Both the position numbers and the translations under genes were made by a program. A stretch of 64,000 bases of DNA. Origin: Metapseudomonas boanensis (GTDB lineage: Bacteria > Pseudomonadota > Gammaproteobacteria > Pseudomonadales > Pseudomonadaceae). Below are positions 52,708-60,523 of the stretch, one piece after another. The stretch lies in assembly GCF_018704125.1 (NCBI RefSeq), contig NZ_JAGTIS010000002.1, forward strand, positions 1 to 64,000. Reading direction: 5' to 3'. The notes below the pieces were generated by a model. The model ran no database searches, was not told where the DNA came from, and worked only from the letters and a program-made list of their open reading frames with translations. How positions within the stretch are numbered: position 1 is the stretch's first letter; every line of letters starts with the position of its first letter.

Positions 52708-52854
52708 TCAGGGGCGGCCAGACGCGCCTGCACACTCGCCTTCAACCGGCCTGGTTACCGAGGCAGTCGCCACGCCCGGATTGAGCCCGGAAGCCGAGTA
52801 ACCATCGCAGCGCACGGTCGCGACGAACGTCGTCAGCACCAACAGTTTATCCAT
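52708..52854 (-). CDS. possible small exported or lipoprotein-like peptide
   Basis: A 48-residue frame, MDKLLVLTTFVATVRCDGYS then ASGLNPGVATASVTRP, starts 24 bp downstream of the second MFS gene on the same strand. A short hydrophobic start with a cysteine hints at a degenerate lipoprotein signal. The ribosome site is weak and I do not recognise the family. The rest of the 243-bp gap (52,635-52,878) shows no gene. Confidence 0.3.
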   Translation of the reverse strand: MDKLLVLTTFVATVRCDGYSASGLNPGVATASVTRPVEGECAGASGRP

Positions 52855-52878
52855 GGCAAGTCTTCTGGCTCTCCGGCC

Positions 52879-54099
52879 TCAGCCATTCGCAAAACCACGA
52901 GGCCGCAGAATGAACATCAGCATGGCCCCCGCCGGTGGCAATGCAGACAGACACGCGAAAGACGCCCAGCCAATGTACTCGTAGAGCGGGCTGGCTATCA
53001 GCGAACCCAGAGCCCCACCAGCGAAGATGCTGGTCATGTACACCGCGTTCAGGCGAGCCCGGATGTTCGGGTCAAGGGCGTACACCTCGCGTTGACCGAG
53101 CACCATGTTCAACTGGACGGCGAAATCCAGCAGCACGGCGGTAACAACCATCCATGTCCAACCGCCCCCCGGCAGCGAACCGGCGAGCAGCGCGAGAGGC
53201 GCCAGCAAGAGAGCGAAGGCGGTACTGCGGGTACTGTGCCCAGAGTCAGCCAAGCGCCCGGCGATGGGCGCAGCTATGGCGCCAACCGCCCCGACCAGGG
53301 CGAAGATCGCGACCTCGGTCTGGCTGAAGCCGTGCTGACGGACAAGCTCGATGGGCGCGATGGTCCAAAAGCTACTGAAACTGGCGAACAGCAAACCCTG
53401 GTAGAGGGCGCGTTCTCGCAGTACTGCGTACTTCCGGGCCAGAGTGAATACCGACGCGATCAGTGCGCCATAACTGGCCCGATGCGCCGGCAGCCGACGC
53501 GGGAGTAGAAACCCCATCACTAGCGCCATCAAGGCCATCAGGGCCGCCGCACTGTAGAACACCCCACGCCACCCAAAGGCTTCAGCCAGTGTGCTGGCCA
53601 GCGGACGTGACAGCAGGATTCCCAGCAGCAGGCCACTCATGATGTTGCCCACCACGCGGCCACGGGACTCTTCCGGAGCCATGTGCGCGGCGAGTGGGAC
53701 AAGGATCTGCACAGCTACCGAAGTCAAACCAATCAGCAACGAGCAGACGAGAAACAGAGGTGGTGTTTGGCTGAACGCTGCAGCCGCCAGGCACAGGGCC
53801 GCTGCAAGCGTGAAACCGACAAGCAGTCGCCGGTTCTCCAGCAGATCTGCCAGGGGCACAAGGAACAGCAGGCCCAGGGCGTAGCCGAACTGGGTCAGCG
53901 AAACAATCAGGCTAGCGTGAGCAGTAGAAAGACCAATGGACGGAGCGATCAGCTCCACGATCGGTTGCGCGTAATAGAGGTTGGCGACTACTGCGCCGCA
54001 GCAGAATGCGAGAAACAGCACCAGGGATTTGGACAAAGTCGGCGGCGCAACGGCTAACGCCGTCCTGGAGTGGGCGGTTGCGGGGTTACCAGGGGACAT
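52879..54099 (-). CDS. MFS transporter (drug/metabolite exporter type)
   Basis: A 406-residue 12-helix MFS protein. It begins with LFLAFCCGAVVANLYYAQPIVELI, wording typical of the YgaY/PbuE-type exporters in which the first helix carries NLYYAQP. LVPLADLLENRRLLVG is the loop-2 motif. FDFAVQLNMVLGQREVYALDPNIRARLNAVY-like wording in helices 10-11 (DFAVQLNMVLGQREVY) is also typical. The substrate is unknown. It is convergent with the fused MFS gene and not obviously in an operon with the amidohydrolase upstream. Confidence 0.9.
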   Translation of the reverse strand: MSPGNPATAHSRTALAVAPPTLSKSLVLFLAFCCGAVVANLYYAQPIVELIAPSIGLSTAHASLIVSLTQFGYALGLLFLVPLADLLENRRLLVGFTLAAALCLAAAAFSQTPPLFLVCSLLIGLTSVAVQILVPLAAHMAPEESRGRVVGNIMSGLLLGILLSRPLASTLAEAFGWRGVFYSAAALMALMALVMGFLLPRRLPAHRASYGALIASVFTLARKYAVLRERALYQGLLFASFSSFWTIAPIELVRQHGFSQTEVAIFALVGAVGAIAAPIAGRLADSGHSTRSTAFALLLAPLALLAGSLPGGGWTWMVVTAVLLDFAVQLNMVLGQREVYALDPNIRARLNAVYMTSIFAGGALGSLIASPLYEYIGWASFACLSALPPAGAMLMFILRPRGFANG

Positions 54100-54299
54100 G
54101 GCGGAACCTCATCGGGTGGGTTGAGAGTTGACGGCGCCAGACTATGTCGCCCACCGGTAATTCAGAATCCGGCTGCCGCACAACACACCGATGCGATTTA
54201 CGCAACGCTGCACCGGCATTGCCCTGGCACGCGCAACATGCCATTGCGCCCGGACGCGATACTCCAAATGGGTTTCCGGTAGGGGCGAATTCATTTCCG

Positions 54300-54378
54300 G
54301 TAGGGTGCGCCGTGCGCACCGGCGGTTTGACGTGGTGCCGAAGCCGATCCCGGAATCGGTGCGCGCAGCGCACCCTAC
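54300..54378. repeat. long palindromic repeat (GTAGGGTGCGC...GCGCACCCTAC)
   Basis: Left arm 54300-54320 and right arm 54358-54378 match in inverted orientation at 19 of 21 positions, enclosing a 37-nt centre that has its own small palindrome (GATCCCGGAATC). A half copy (GTAGGGTGCACCATGTGCACC) lies at about 30620. A REP fragment (GGGGCGAATTCATT) precedes it. This is the main content of the 458-bp gap 54,100-54,558, in which I see no gene. Confidence 0.75.
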
Positions 54379-54510
54379 GGTCGAGACCAGGCGAAAGTGG
54401 GCGGCCTTGTGCACGGGGGAGGATTCGCCCCCTTCCAGGGGGCTAGCGCAAGCAGGCCGAAGGTCTGCACTTCGAGCCTGCAGGGGGACGAGGTCCGAGT
54501 AGGGCACGGC

Positions 54511-54550
54511 ATCTCTCCCCCCAGCCCCCCTCCCAGAGGGAGAGGGGGGC
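54511..54550. terminator. C/G-tract hairpin downstream of the amidohydrolase gene
   Basis: CCCCCCTCCC faces GGGAGAGGGGGG around AGA, giving a very GC-rich hairpin with a 2-nt bulge, just beyond the stop of the amidohydrolase gene. No T-tract is present. It resembles the CCCTCTCC repeat after trmA. Confidence 0.4.
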
Positions 54551-54558
54551 GGTCCGCA

Positions 54559-56538
54559 TTAGAAGGCGAAGCAGGAACAGCCCAGCGCGCCCCAGAAGCC
54601 CTGGTAATCACTCACCGGCACGCTGGATTGCCGTGCCCGTTCGTGGCTGTGGGCATGCACAGCGCAGGCGCCGACGCATTGGTGGACCTGGGCGGCTAGC
54701 GGCGCGGCGGGCTTCCAGTGGCCGGGGACCTTGGCCACCGGCGACCACTCGGGCAGCACCGGCAGCTGCGGCGGGCTGAGCTTGTCGAACTCGGCGGCGG
54801 CATACACCACCTTGCCGTCGACCACGGTCAGCACCGACTCGATCCACTTGATGGCCTCCTGCTCGACGCTGAAGAAGTCCGCCGACAGCGCCGCGAGATC
54901 CGCCAGCTGGCCCACCTTGATCTGGCCCTTCTTGCCCTGTTCGCTGGAGAACCACGCGCTGCCGTGGGTGAACAGCTGCAGCGCGGTCTCGCGGGACAGG
55001 CCCTGGGGGTAGAGCTCCATCCCACCGACGGTGCGGCCGCTGACCAGCCAGTAGAGCGAGGTCCAGGGGTTGTAGCTGGACACCCGGGTGGCGTCGGTGC
55101 CGGCACCCACCGGCACGCCTTCGGCGAGCATGCGCTGGATCGGCGGGGTCTGCTCCGCCGCCTTGGCGCCGTAGCGGTCGACGAAGTACTCGCCCTGGAA
55201 GGCCATGCGGTCCTGGATGGCGATGCCGCCGCCGAGGGCCCGCACCCGCTCGATGTTCTTCGGGCTGATGGTTTCAGCATGGTCGAAGAACCAGGGCAGG
55301 CCGTTGAACGGGATGTCGCGGTTGACCTTCTCGAACACGTCGAGCATGCGCGAGATGGATTCGTCGTAGGTGGCGTGCAGGCGGAAGGGCCAGCGCTGTT
55401 CCACCAGGTGGCGCACCACCGGTTCCAGTTCCTGCTCCATGGTCTGCGGCAGGTCCGGGCGCGGTTCGAGGAAGTCCTCGAAGTCGGCGGCGGAGAACAC
55501 CAGCATCTCGCCAGCGCCGTTGTGGCGGAGGAAGTCGGTGCCATCGCCCGGCTTGACCAGCTTGCTCCAGGCCTGGAAGTCGGCCAGTTCTTCCTTGGGC
55601 TTCTGGGTGAACAGGTTGTAGGCGATGCGCACGGTCAACTGGTCCTGCTGGGCCAGTTCCTGGATCACCTGGTAGTCGTCCGGGTAGTTCTGGTAGCCGC
55701 CGCCGGCGTCGATGGCGCTGGTCAGGCCGAGGCGATTCAGCTCGCGCATGAACTGGCGGGTGGAGTTGACCTGGTACTCCAGCGGCAGCTTCGGCCCCTT
55801 GGCCAGGGTGGCGTAGAGGATCATCGCATTGGGCCGGGCGATCAGCATGCCGGTGGGGTTGCCATTGGCGTCGCGCTGGATCTCGCCACCGGGCGGGTTG
55901 GGGGTGTCCTTGGTGTAGCCGACCGCTTTCAGCGCAGCGCGGTTGAGTAGGGCGCGGTCATACAGGTGGAGGATGAACACCGGGGTGTCCGGCGCCGCGC
56001 GGTTGATCTCTTCCAGGGTCGGCATGCGCTTCTCGGCGAACTGGAATTCGTTCCAGCCGCCTACCACCCGTACCCATTGCGGGCTGGGGGTGCGCTCGGC
56101 CTGGTCTTTCAGCATGCGCAGGGCATCGGCAAGGGAGGGCACGCCTTCCCAGCGCAGCTCCAGGTTGTAGTTGAGGCCACCGCGGATCAGGTGCAGGTGC
56201 GAGTCGTTGAGGCCGGGAATGACGGTGCGCTGCTTGAGGTCGATGAGCTGGGTGGCGTCGCCGCGCAGGGCCATGGCTTCGGCGTCGGTGCCGACGGCGA
56301 GGAACTTGCCGTCCTTGATGGCCACCGCACTGGCGGTGGGCTTCTCGCGGTCGACCGTGTGCAGGCGGCCGTTGAACAGAATCAGGTCAGCGGTCATGGA
56401 ACCCCCTTGGGTGCTGGCATGGGCGGAGCCGGTGCTACCGGCGAAAGGCAGTGCGGACCAGAGCGCGCCGGCGGCGCCGAGCACGCTGCTGGCGGCGAGG
56501 AACTGGCGGCGGCTGTTGCTGGATGGGTCTTCGCTCAT
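54559..56538 (-). CDS. Tat-exported YtcJ-type amidohydrolase with Cys/His-rich tail
   Basis: A 659-residue metal-dependent amidohydrolase. A twin-arginine signal (NSRRQFLAASSVLGAAGALW, about 8-27) ends near AHAS. ADLILFNGRLHTVDREKPTA and VIPGLNDSHLHLIRGG (His-x-His metal site) are typical of YtcJ/YtcJ-like imidazolonepropionase relatives, with FRLHATYDESI, FFDHAETIS and GAGTDATRVSSYNPW later. The last 45 residues (HQCVGACAVHAHSHERA, ALGCSCFAF) are unusual, rich in Cys and His. It is the second gene of an operon with ABM copy 2, 14 bp upstream. An amide or cyclic amide substrate in the periplasm is likely. Confidence 0.88.
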   Translation of the reverse strand: MSEDPSSNSRRQFLAASSVLGAAGALWSALPFAGSTGSAHASTQGGSMTADLILFNGRLHTVDREKPTASAVAIKDGKFLAVGTDAEAMALRGDATQLIDLKQRTVIPGLNDSHLHLIRGGLNYNLELRWEGVPSLADALRMLKDQAERTPSPQWVRVVGGWNEFQFAEKRMPTLEEINRAAPDTPVFILHLYDRALLNRAALKAVGYTKDTPNPPGGEIQRDANGNPTGMLIARPNAMILYATLAKGPKLPLEYQVNSTRQFMRELNRLGLTSAIDAGGGYQNYPDDYQVIQELAQQDQLTVRIAYNLFTQKPKEELADFQAWSKLVKPGDGTDFLRHNGAGEMLVFSAADFEDFLEPRPDLPQTMEQELEPVVRHLVEQRWPFRLHATYDESISRMLDVFEKVNRDIPFNGLPWFFDHAETISPKNIERVRALGGGIAIQDRMAFQGEYFVDRYGAKAAEQTPPIQRMLAEGVPVGAGTDATRVSSYNPWTSLYWLVSGRTVGGMELYPQGLSRETALQLFTHGSAWFSSEQGKKGQIKVGQLADLAALSADFFSVEQEAIKWIESVLTVVDGKVVYAAAEFDKLSPPQLPVLPEWSPVAKVPGHWKPAAPLAAQVHQCVGACAVHAHSHERARQSSVPVSDYQGFWGALGCSCFAF

Positions 56539-56552
56539 GGCCCCTCCGTGGA

Positions 56553-57116
56553 TCAGCGTTGACTGAGCCAGCCGGCGAAGAAGCGGGTCACCGGCGGCAT
56601 GAAAAGATAGACAACCAGCAGCACGATGCTGGCGGTGATCACCGCGTTGCTCGGCACATAGCCACCCAGCCAGGGCAGCAGCCGAAACAGCGGCTGCCAG
56701 AGCAGCGGTACCAGCAGGGCCAGCGGCAGGATCACGAGAAAGGTGACGCAGGCCTGCTTCCAGCGCGGTGGTTGGAGTGTGTCGACCGGCGTAAACCAGA
56801 ACTCCGCGTCGTCGTGGACCAGCGGGTGGTCACCCTCCTCCAGCAACGGCTGCACTTCCTCGATCAACACAGCACGTTCAGCCGAGTCAATCCACGCTTG
56901 CAACTGCGCGGCCTGGGCAAATCGCACCACAGTAGTGAACGTCACTCCCCCGCCGTCCGGACGGATCACATTCACACCCAGGTGACCAGGTTGGAGCCGT
57001 GCCGCCTTGACTGCCTTACGCAGCCAAGATTCGTACTTCGGCAGCGAACCGCCGCGAACCTTGTGCTGGATCACCAGAGTCACCACGCTGTTCAGGTCGA
57101 TGGCTTCAGTGCTCAT
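56553..57116 (-). CDS. ABM-domain membrane protein (COG3224-like), copy 2
   Basis: A 187-residue paralog of the gene at 50093. It starts at MSTEAIDLNSVVTL; the longer frame lacks family similarity. ABM domain: VVTLVIQHKVRGGSLPKYESWL, GHLGVNVIRPDGGGVTF. Membrane helices: ACVTFLVILPLALLVPLLW and GGYVPSNAVITASIVLLVVYLF. It is the first gene of the operon with the amidohydrolase and follows the four-hexamer site 94 bp upstream. Two copies, each next to an exported hydrolase and a similar putative operator, suggest a shared job with those enzymes. Confidence 0.82.
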   Translation of the reverse strand: MSTEAIDLNSVVTLVIQHKVRGGSLPKYESWLRKAVKAARLQPGHLGVNVIRPDGGGVTFTTVVRFAQAAQLQAWIDSAERAVLIEEVQPLLEEGDHPLVHDDAEFWFTPVDTLQPPRWKQACVTFLVILPLALLVPLLWQPLFRLLPWLGGYVPSNAVITASIVLLVVYLFMPPVTRFFAGWLSQR

Positions 57117-57209
57117 AGGCGCCCCATAGGCTTGTTCGTCGATGCCGCCAACTATGGCCCCCTCTGTCGCCCCAGGATTGGACGCATGTGCTGCAGCGGC
57201 ACGCCCCAT

Positions 57210-57245
57210 GTAAACACGCGTTAACCAGGATTAACCCGCATTAAC
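57210..57245. promoter_or_regulatory. four tandem hexamers at 10-bp period (putative STAND-regulator operator)
   Basis: GTAAAC (57210), GTTAAC (57220), ATTAAC (57230) and ATTAAC (57240) are spaced exactly 10 bp apart with unrelated 4-bp spacers. The last two, in the form GGATTAAC-N2-GCATTAACT, repeat the site at 48799-48817. The site is 94 bp upstream of the ABM/amidohydrolase operon and 58 bp upstream of the divergent AraC gene. Confidence 0.62.
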
Positions 57246-57303
57246 TGGCCACCCGCGGCGCCTCCCCCAAAGATCTGCTCCAGGCAGTCGGAACCGGGAG
57301 AGA

Positions 57304-57690
57304 ATGAGCATGCTGCAATCCAAGATCATGACCGCGATATCCGCTGCGGCACCAATCCAGCGGTATCTTGCGCCATGGCAACTTGAGCGTGCCCTGACGC
57401 TGTTGCTGGAGCATCTGGACAGCGGCATTGATGTGACCACCTTGGCCGCCGCGTGCCGTCTCTCGCGAAGCGACTTCAGCCGCAAATTCAAGGTCAGCAC
57501 CGGGCATTCGCCGCAAGCCTGGCTGCGCGTGCAACGGGTCGAAAAAGCCAAACGCCTGCTGGCTGAGGCGCGTCTGCCGCTGGCAGAAATCGGATTGGAA
57601 TGCGGGTTCTGCGACCAGGCCCACTTCTGCCGAATCTTCAGCCGCCTGGAAGGCATCACGCCACAGGGCTGGCGGCGCCTGGCGAGCTGA
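57304..57690 (+). CDS. stand-alone AraC-type DNA-binding protein
   Basis: A 128-residue protein that is little more than the AraC double helix-turn-helix: VTTLAAACRLSRSDFSRKFKVSTGHSPQAWL and LPLAEIGLECGFCDQAHFCRIF. There is no sensor domain. SoxS/MarA-like short regulators act this way and are controlled by their own level. It is divergent from the ABM/amidohydrolase operon, with the tandem hexamers between, so it may be a regulon member that relays the signal. Confidence 0.87.
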   Translation: MSMLQSKIMTAISAAAPIQRYLAPWQLERALTLLLEHLDSGIDVTTLAAACRLSRSDFSRKFKVSTGHSPQAWLRVQRVEKAKRLLAEARLPLAEIGLECGFCDQAHFCRIFSRLEGITPQGWRRLAS

Positions 57691-57699
57691 GCACATAAG

Positions 57700-57846
57700 C
57701 GCGGCAGGCGCAGCACGTGCTCACCCTCGGCGCGAAGCGGCTCGCGGCTGGAGGCCCACACGTCGCCACAACCGGCAGTGACGCTCTTGGAACAGATAGC
57801 GGCTAGTCACGGAGAGCACCTCCAACGGCCCCCGAAACATCAAGCG
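57700..57846 (-). pseudogene. fused relics of a glxA-type gene and a STAND-regulator gene
   Basis: On the minus strand, 57844-57793 codes LDVSGPLEVLSVTSRYL once a single extra G is removed; this matches LDVAGPVEVFSIANRYL of the intact GlxA-type protein at 43177. Directly after it, 57768-57700 codes ASSREPLRAEGEHVLRLP, matching the ATSREVLRAEGEQVYRLG of the STAND NTPase. Everything between is lost. The order and direction are those of the intact glxA-STAND pair at 43.2-45.8 kb, so this is the scar of a deleted second copy. Confidence 0.7.
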
Positions 57847-57849
57847 CCA

Positions 57850-58138
57850 GAACATCGAGATACGGCACTATCGCCGCCATTCTCATCGAATTGTCTTTCC
57901 TGCAATCACTCGCTTGCTGTCCCTGACCGGAATAGGCCACCCACTCCTGTCAAGCGCCAATCAACTCACCCCAGTCGAGGGTGAATAGAACGTTTGCACT
58001 CTTGTCTGTGAGGAGTGTCGAGCACATCTGTCCAAGAAATGCCTGGCCATAGGAATACATAGTTTCGGCGTACCGTCGGCCCTGCAGCCGGCGATCCCTC
58101 GCGCAAGAAATGCGCATATCACCCAAGGAGATACGCCC
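57850..58138. other. leader region of the YcaC-like gene, no gene seen
   Basis: No coding signal was found in this 290-bp stretch. It should contain the promoter of the YcaC-like gene; AAGGAGATA lies just before that start codon. Confidence 0.4.
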
Positions 58139-58792
58139 ATGGCCACCGCTTCTGCCGTTCCCGGCAAGACCCTGTTGAATCCCACCGACCACACCCTGAT
58201 CATGATCGACCATCAGTCGCAGATGTCCTTCGCGACCAAGTCGATCGACGCAGTGACCCTGCGCAACAACGCTGCGCTGGTATCCAAGGCAGCCAAGGAA
58301 TTCGGTGTTTCCACCATCCTGACTACCGTCGCCGAGAAGAGCTTCTCGGGCCCGATCTTCGATGAGATCAAGTCGGTTTTCCCGGATCACCACATCATCG
58401 ATCGCACCAGCATGAACACCTGGGAAGACCCGCGCATCGCCGTCGAAGTGAACCGTTTCGGCAAGCAGAAGATTGTGCTGGCCGGCCTGTGGACCTCCGT
58501 ATGCATCGTCGGCCCGGCGCTTTCCGCCCTGGACCAGGGCTTCGAGGTCTACGTGATCGCCGACGCCTGCGGTGATGTTTCCACCGAAGCCCACGAGATG
58601 GCCATGCAGCGCATGATCCAGCTCGGCGCGCGCCCCATGACCTCGCTGCAATACCTGCTTGAGCTGCAACGCGACTGGGCCCGTGGCGAAACCTACGACC
58701 AGACTGTAAAGACCTCCATCGAGCACGGCGGCGCCTATGGTCTCGGCCTGATCTATGCCAAGGCCATGTTCAACGCCAGCGAAGGCCACTGA
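58139..58792 (+). CDS. YcaC-like cysteine hydrolase (isochorismatase superfamily)
   Basis: A 217-residue hydrolase with an intact triad: Asp in LIMIDHQSQMSF, Lys in TVAEKSFSG region, and the nucleophile in LAGLWTSVCIVGPALSAL. YADACGDVSTEAHEMAMQRM-like wording (IADACGDVSTEAHEMA) and the C-terminal HGGAYGLGLIYAKAM are typical of YcaC, an octameric enzyme of unknown substrate. It starts after AAGGAGATA. A 9-bp perfect hairpin follows the gene. It is one of three exported or cytosolic hydrolases in this accessory region. Confidence 0.9.
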   Translation: MATASAVPGKTLLNPTDHTLIMIDHQSQMSFATKSIDAVTLRNNAALVSKAAKEFGVSTILTTVAEKSFSGPIFDEIKSVFPDHHIIDRTSMNTWEDPRIAVEVNRFGKQKIVLAGLWTSVCIVGPALSALDQGFEVYVIADACGDVSTEAHEMAMQRMIQLGARPMTSLQYLLELQRDWARGETYDQTVKTSIEHGGAYGLGLIYAKAMFNASEGH

Positions 58793-58801
58793 GCCCGAGC
58801 G

Positions 58802-58822
58802 GGGAGCGGCCTTGCCGCTCCC
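58802..58822. terminator. perfect hairpin after the YcaC-like gene
   Basis: GGGAGCGGC (58802-58810) pairs with GCCGCTCCC (58814-58822) around CTT. Only a weak T-run follows, but the position just after the stop codon suits termination. Confidence 0.6.
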
Positions 58823-59049
58823 TAATTCGGCTGGCCTGCCCCAGTGGCCGTACGCCGTTCCGGCGATGCCTTCCACAGCCACGCCAGTTCCACCAGCAGC
58901 GCCAATCCAATCGCGCCGCCAGCAACTGCGAACAGCGGACCGTAGTACCCTTGGCTGGCGCTGAACATTGCCGAATAGGCGTAACCCGCGATGGCCTGGA
59001 AGCTGGCAAAGGCCACCGTGGCACGGCTCCAGGTGGTGTTCTCCACCAC
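58822..59049 (-). CDS. possible small membrane protein, perhaps a fragment
   Basis: A 75-residue frame from a GTG, with two hydrophobic segments (ATVAFASFQAIAGYAYSAMF and GPLFAVAGGAIGLALLVELA) and a polar tail. It reads like a real membrane protein but has no good ribosome site, and upstream codons stay open for about 20 residues, so it may be the end of a broken gene. I do not recognise it. The rest of 58,793-59,157 shows no other gene. Confidence 0.35.
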   Translation of the reverse strand: MVENTTWSRATVAFASFQAIAGYAYSAMFSASQGYYGPLFAVAGGAIGLALLVELAWLWKASPERRTATGAGQPN

Positions 59050-59157
59050 GTGCCCGGGGACCAGTTGATGTAGAGGAACCGGCCTGTCTGCGGGCCTCCA
59101 TGGAAGATGGTCCGACTATCCTCGGACCAGCCCGCCGGCATCTCTTCAACGTCTGGG

Positions 59158-60066
59158 CTATGCCGGCGCACGCATGAACTGAATCATGCGTTCACGCAGC
59201 CAACGCTCGGCCGGATCGTTGTCATGAGCAGCACTCCAAACCATCGACAATTCTGCCGGCCTGATCTCCAAGGGTGCATCCTCGGCACGCAAGCAACTGT
59301 CCTCCACCAAGTTGCAGGCAGCGTAATCGGGCACCGTGGCGATCATTTCGGTATTGCGCAGCAGTGCACGCAAACTGCCGAACTGGGGCACGGCGAGCAC
59401 CACGCGGCGGCAGCGGCCGATACGCTCCAGATCGAGGTCGATAGCGCCGTTCAGATCGCCGGAGAACGACACCATTACATGAGGCCGCGCGCAGTACTCC
59501 TCTAGGGTGAGCGGTCCGGGACGGTTGTCGGCGCGAAGTACCTTTACGTCGATATCACGCAATTTGCGGCGTTTGGCGTTGGCCGGCAGATCGGTGGTGT
59601 AGCTCACCCCGGCGGTGATCTCGCCTGAGGACAACAATGACGGCATCAGCAGGTAGTTGGCGCGGCGCACCACGACGACAATGTTCGGCGCCTCCTCCTG
59701 CAACTTCGCTAGCAGCGCCGGGAATAGACCGAACTCGGCATCGTCGGACAGACCGAGGCGGAAGATGTTGTTGCTGCTAGCCGGGTCGAAGGTCCTGGCC
59801 CGACTCACCGCACAGGAAATCACATCCATCGCCGGACGCAGTTCTTCCAGTATGTGCAGCGCCCGCGACGTAGGTTCCATGCTCCGCCCGCTGCGCACCA
59901 GCAACGGGTCGTCGAACAGATCGCGCAGGCGGCCCAGCGCGGCGCTGACGGTGGACTGGGTGATGAAGAGCTTCTCGCCGACGCGGGTCAGGTTCCGCTC
60001 GATCATCAGCGACTCGAAGATCACCAACAGGTTCATGTCCAGGCGACGCAGGTCATTTCGGTTCAT
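59158..60066 (-). CDS. LysR-family regulator, NodD/PqsR-like branch
   Basis: A 302-residue regulator from MNRNDLRRLDMNLL. The winged helix is LTRVGEKLFITQSTVSAALGRLRDLFDDPLLVRSGR, with the wording LDMNLLVIFESLMIERN typical of the NodD/NahR/LeuO branch. A periplasmic-binding-like effector domain follows. The effector is unknown. It is divergent from no clear partner; the nearest gene upstream is the decayed Old Yellow Enzyme relic. Confidence 0.92.
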   Translation of the reverse strand: MNRNDLRRLDMNLLVIFESLMIERNLTRVGEKLFITQSTVSAALGRLRDLFDDPLLVRSGRSMEPTSRALHILEELRPAMDVISCAVSRARTFDPASSNNIFRLGLSDDAEFGLFPALLAKLQEEAPNIVVVVRRANYLLMPSLLSSGEITAGVSYTTDLPANAKRRKLRDIDVKVLRADNRPGPLTLEEYCARPHVMVSFSGDLNGAIDLDLERIGRCRRVVLAVPQFGSLRALLRNTEMIATVPDYAACNLVEDSCLRAEDAPLEIRPAELSMVWSAAHDNDPAERWLRERMIQFMRAPA

Positions 60067-60195
60067 GGTCCATCGCTCCCAAGGCTGACACATCAATCGA
60101 ACACATTTGCGGCCGCCTTTCCTGTACAGGTGTGCTCGACCAACGCAGGTGCTCTTTGGGTCCTCCTACAGTGGGAGGGTGGCTTCGCCGCTTAC

Positions 60196-60458
60196 TCAGC
60201 CATGCGCCGGGTAATCGGTGTAGCCACGATGGTCTCCACCGAAAAAGCTCGCTGGGTCTGACGTGTTGAGGGGCAAGCCCTCGCGCAGACGGCGGGGCAG
60301 GTCCGGGTTGGCGATGAACGGCCGGCCGAAGCGATCAGGTCCGCCCGACCACGAGTGAGCGTCTCTTCCGCGCTCTTTGCGTTGTAGCCGCTAGCCAGGG
60401 AGCCGCCGATGACCAGCGCGCGCCGTGCAGATCGCAGTGGAATGCTCAGGTCAGGCAT
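60196..60458 (-). pseudogene. 3' relic of an Old Yellow Enzyme (alkene reductase) gene
   Basis: The frame reads LVIGGSLASGYNAKSAEETL then TRGRADLIA. After a one-base shift it continues FGRPFIANPDLPRRLREGLP and FFGGDHRGYTDYPAHG to a TGA. This is the C-terminal end of an FMN-dependent alkene reductase of the NemA/XenB kind (FGRPFIANPDLP is the family motif). The first three quarters are missing. It lies just upstream of, and divergent from, a LysR gene, the usual place for a LysR-controlled reductase. Confidence 0.8.
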
Positions 60459-60523
60459 GGTTTTGTTCTCCAGTTGGGAGGCAATCTATGCTTGACTCTG
60501 TCGAGTGATAATCCGGCCGGATT

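Noticed and set aside
54718-55950. A 410-codon plus-strand frame
   Set aside because: It is antisense to the amidohydrolase gene and lacks any family wording.
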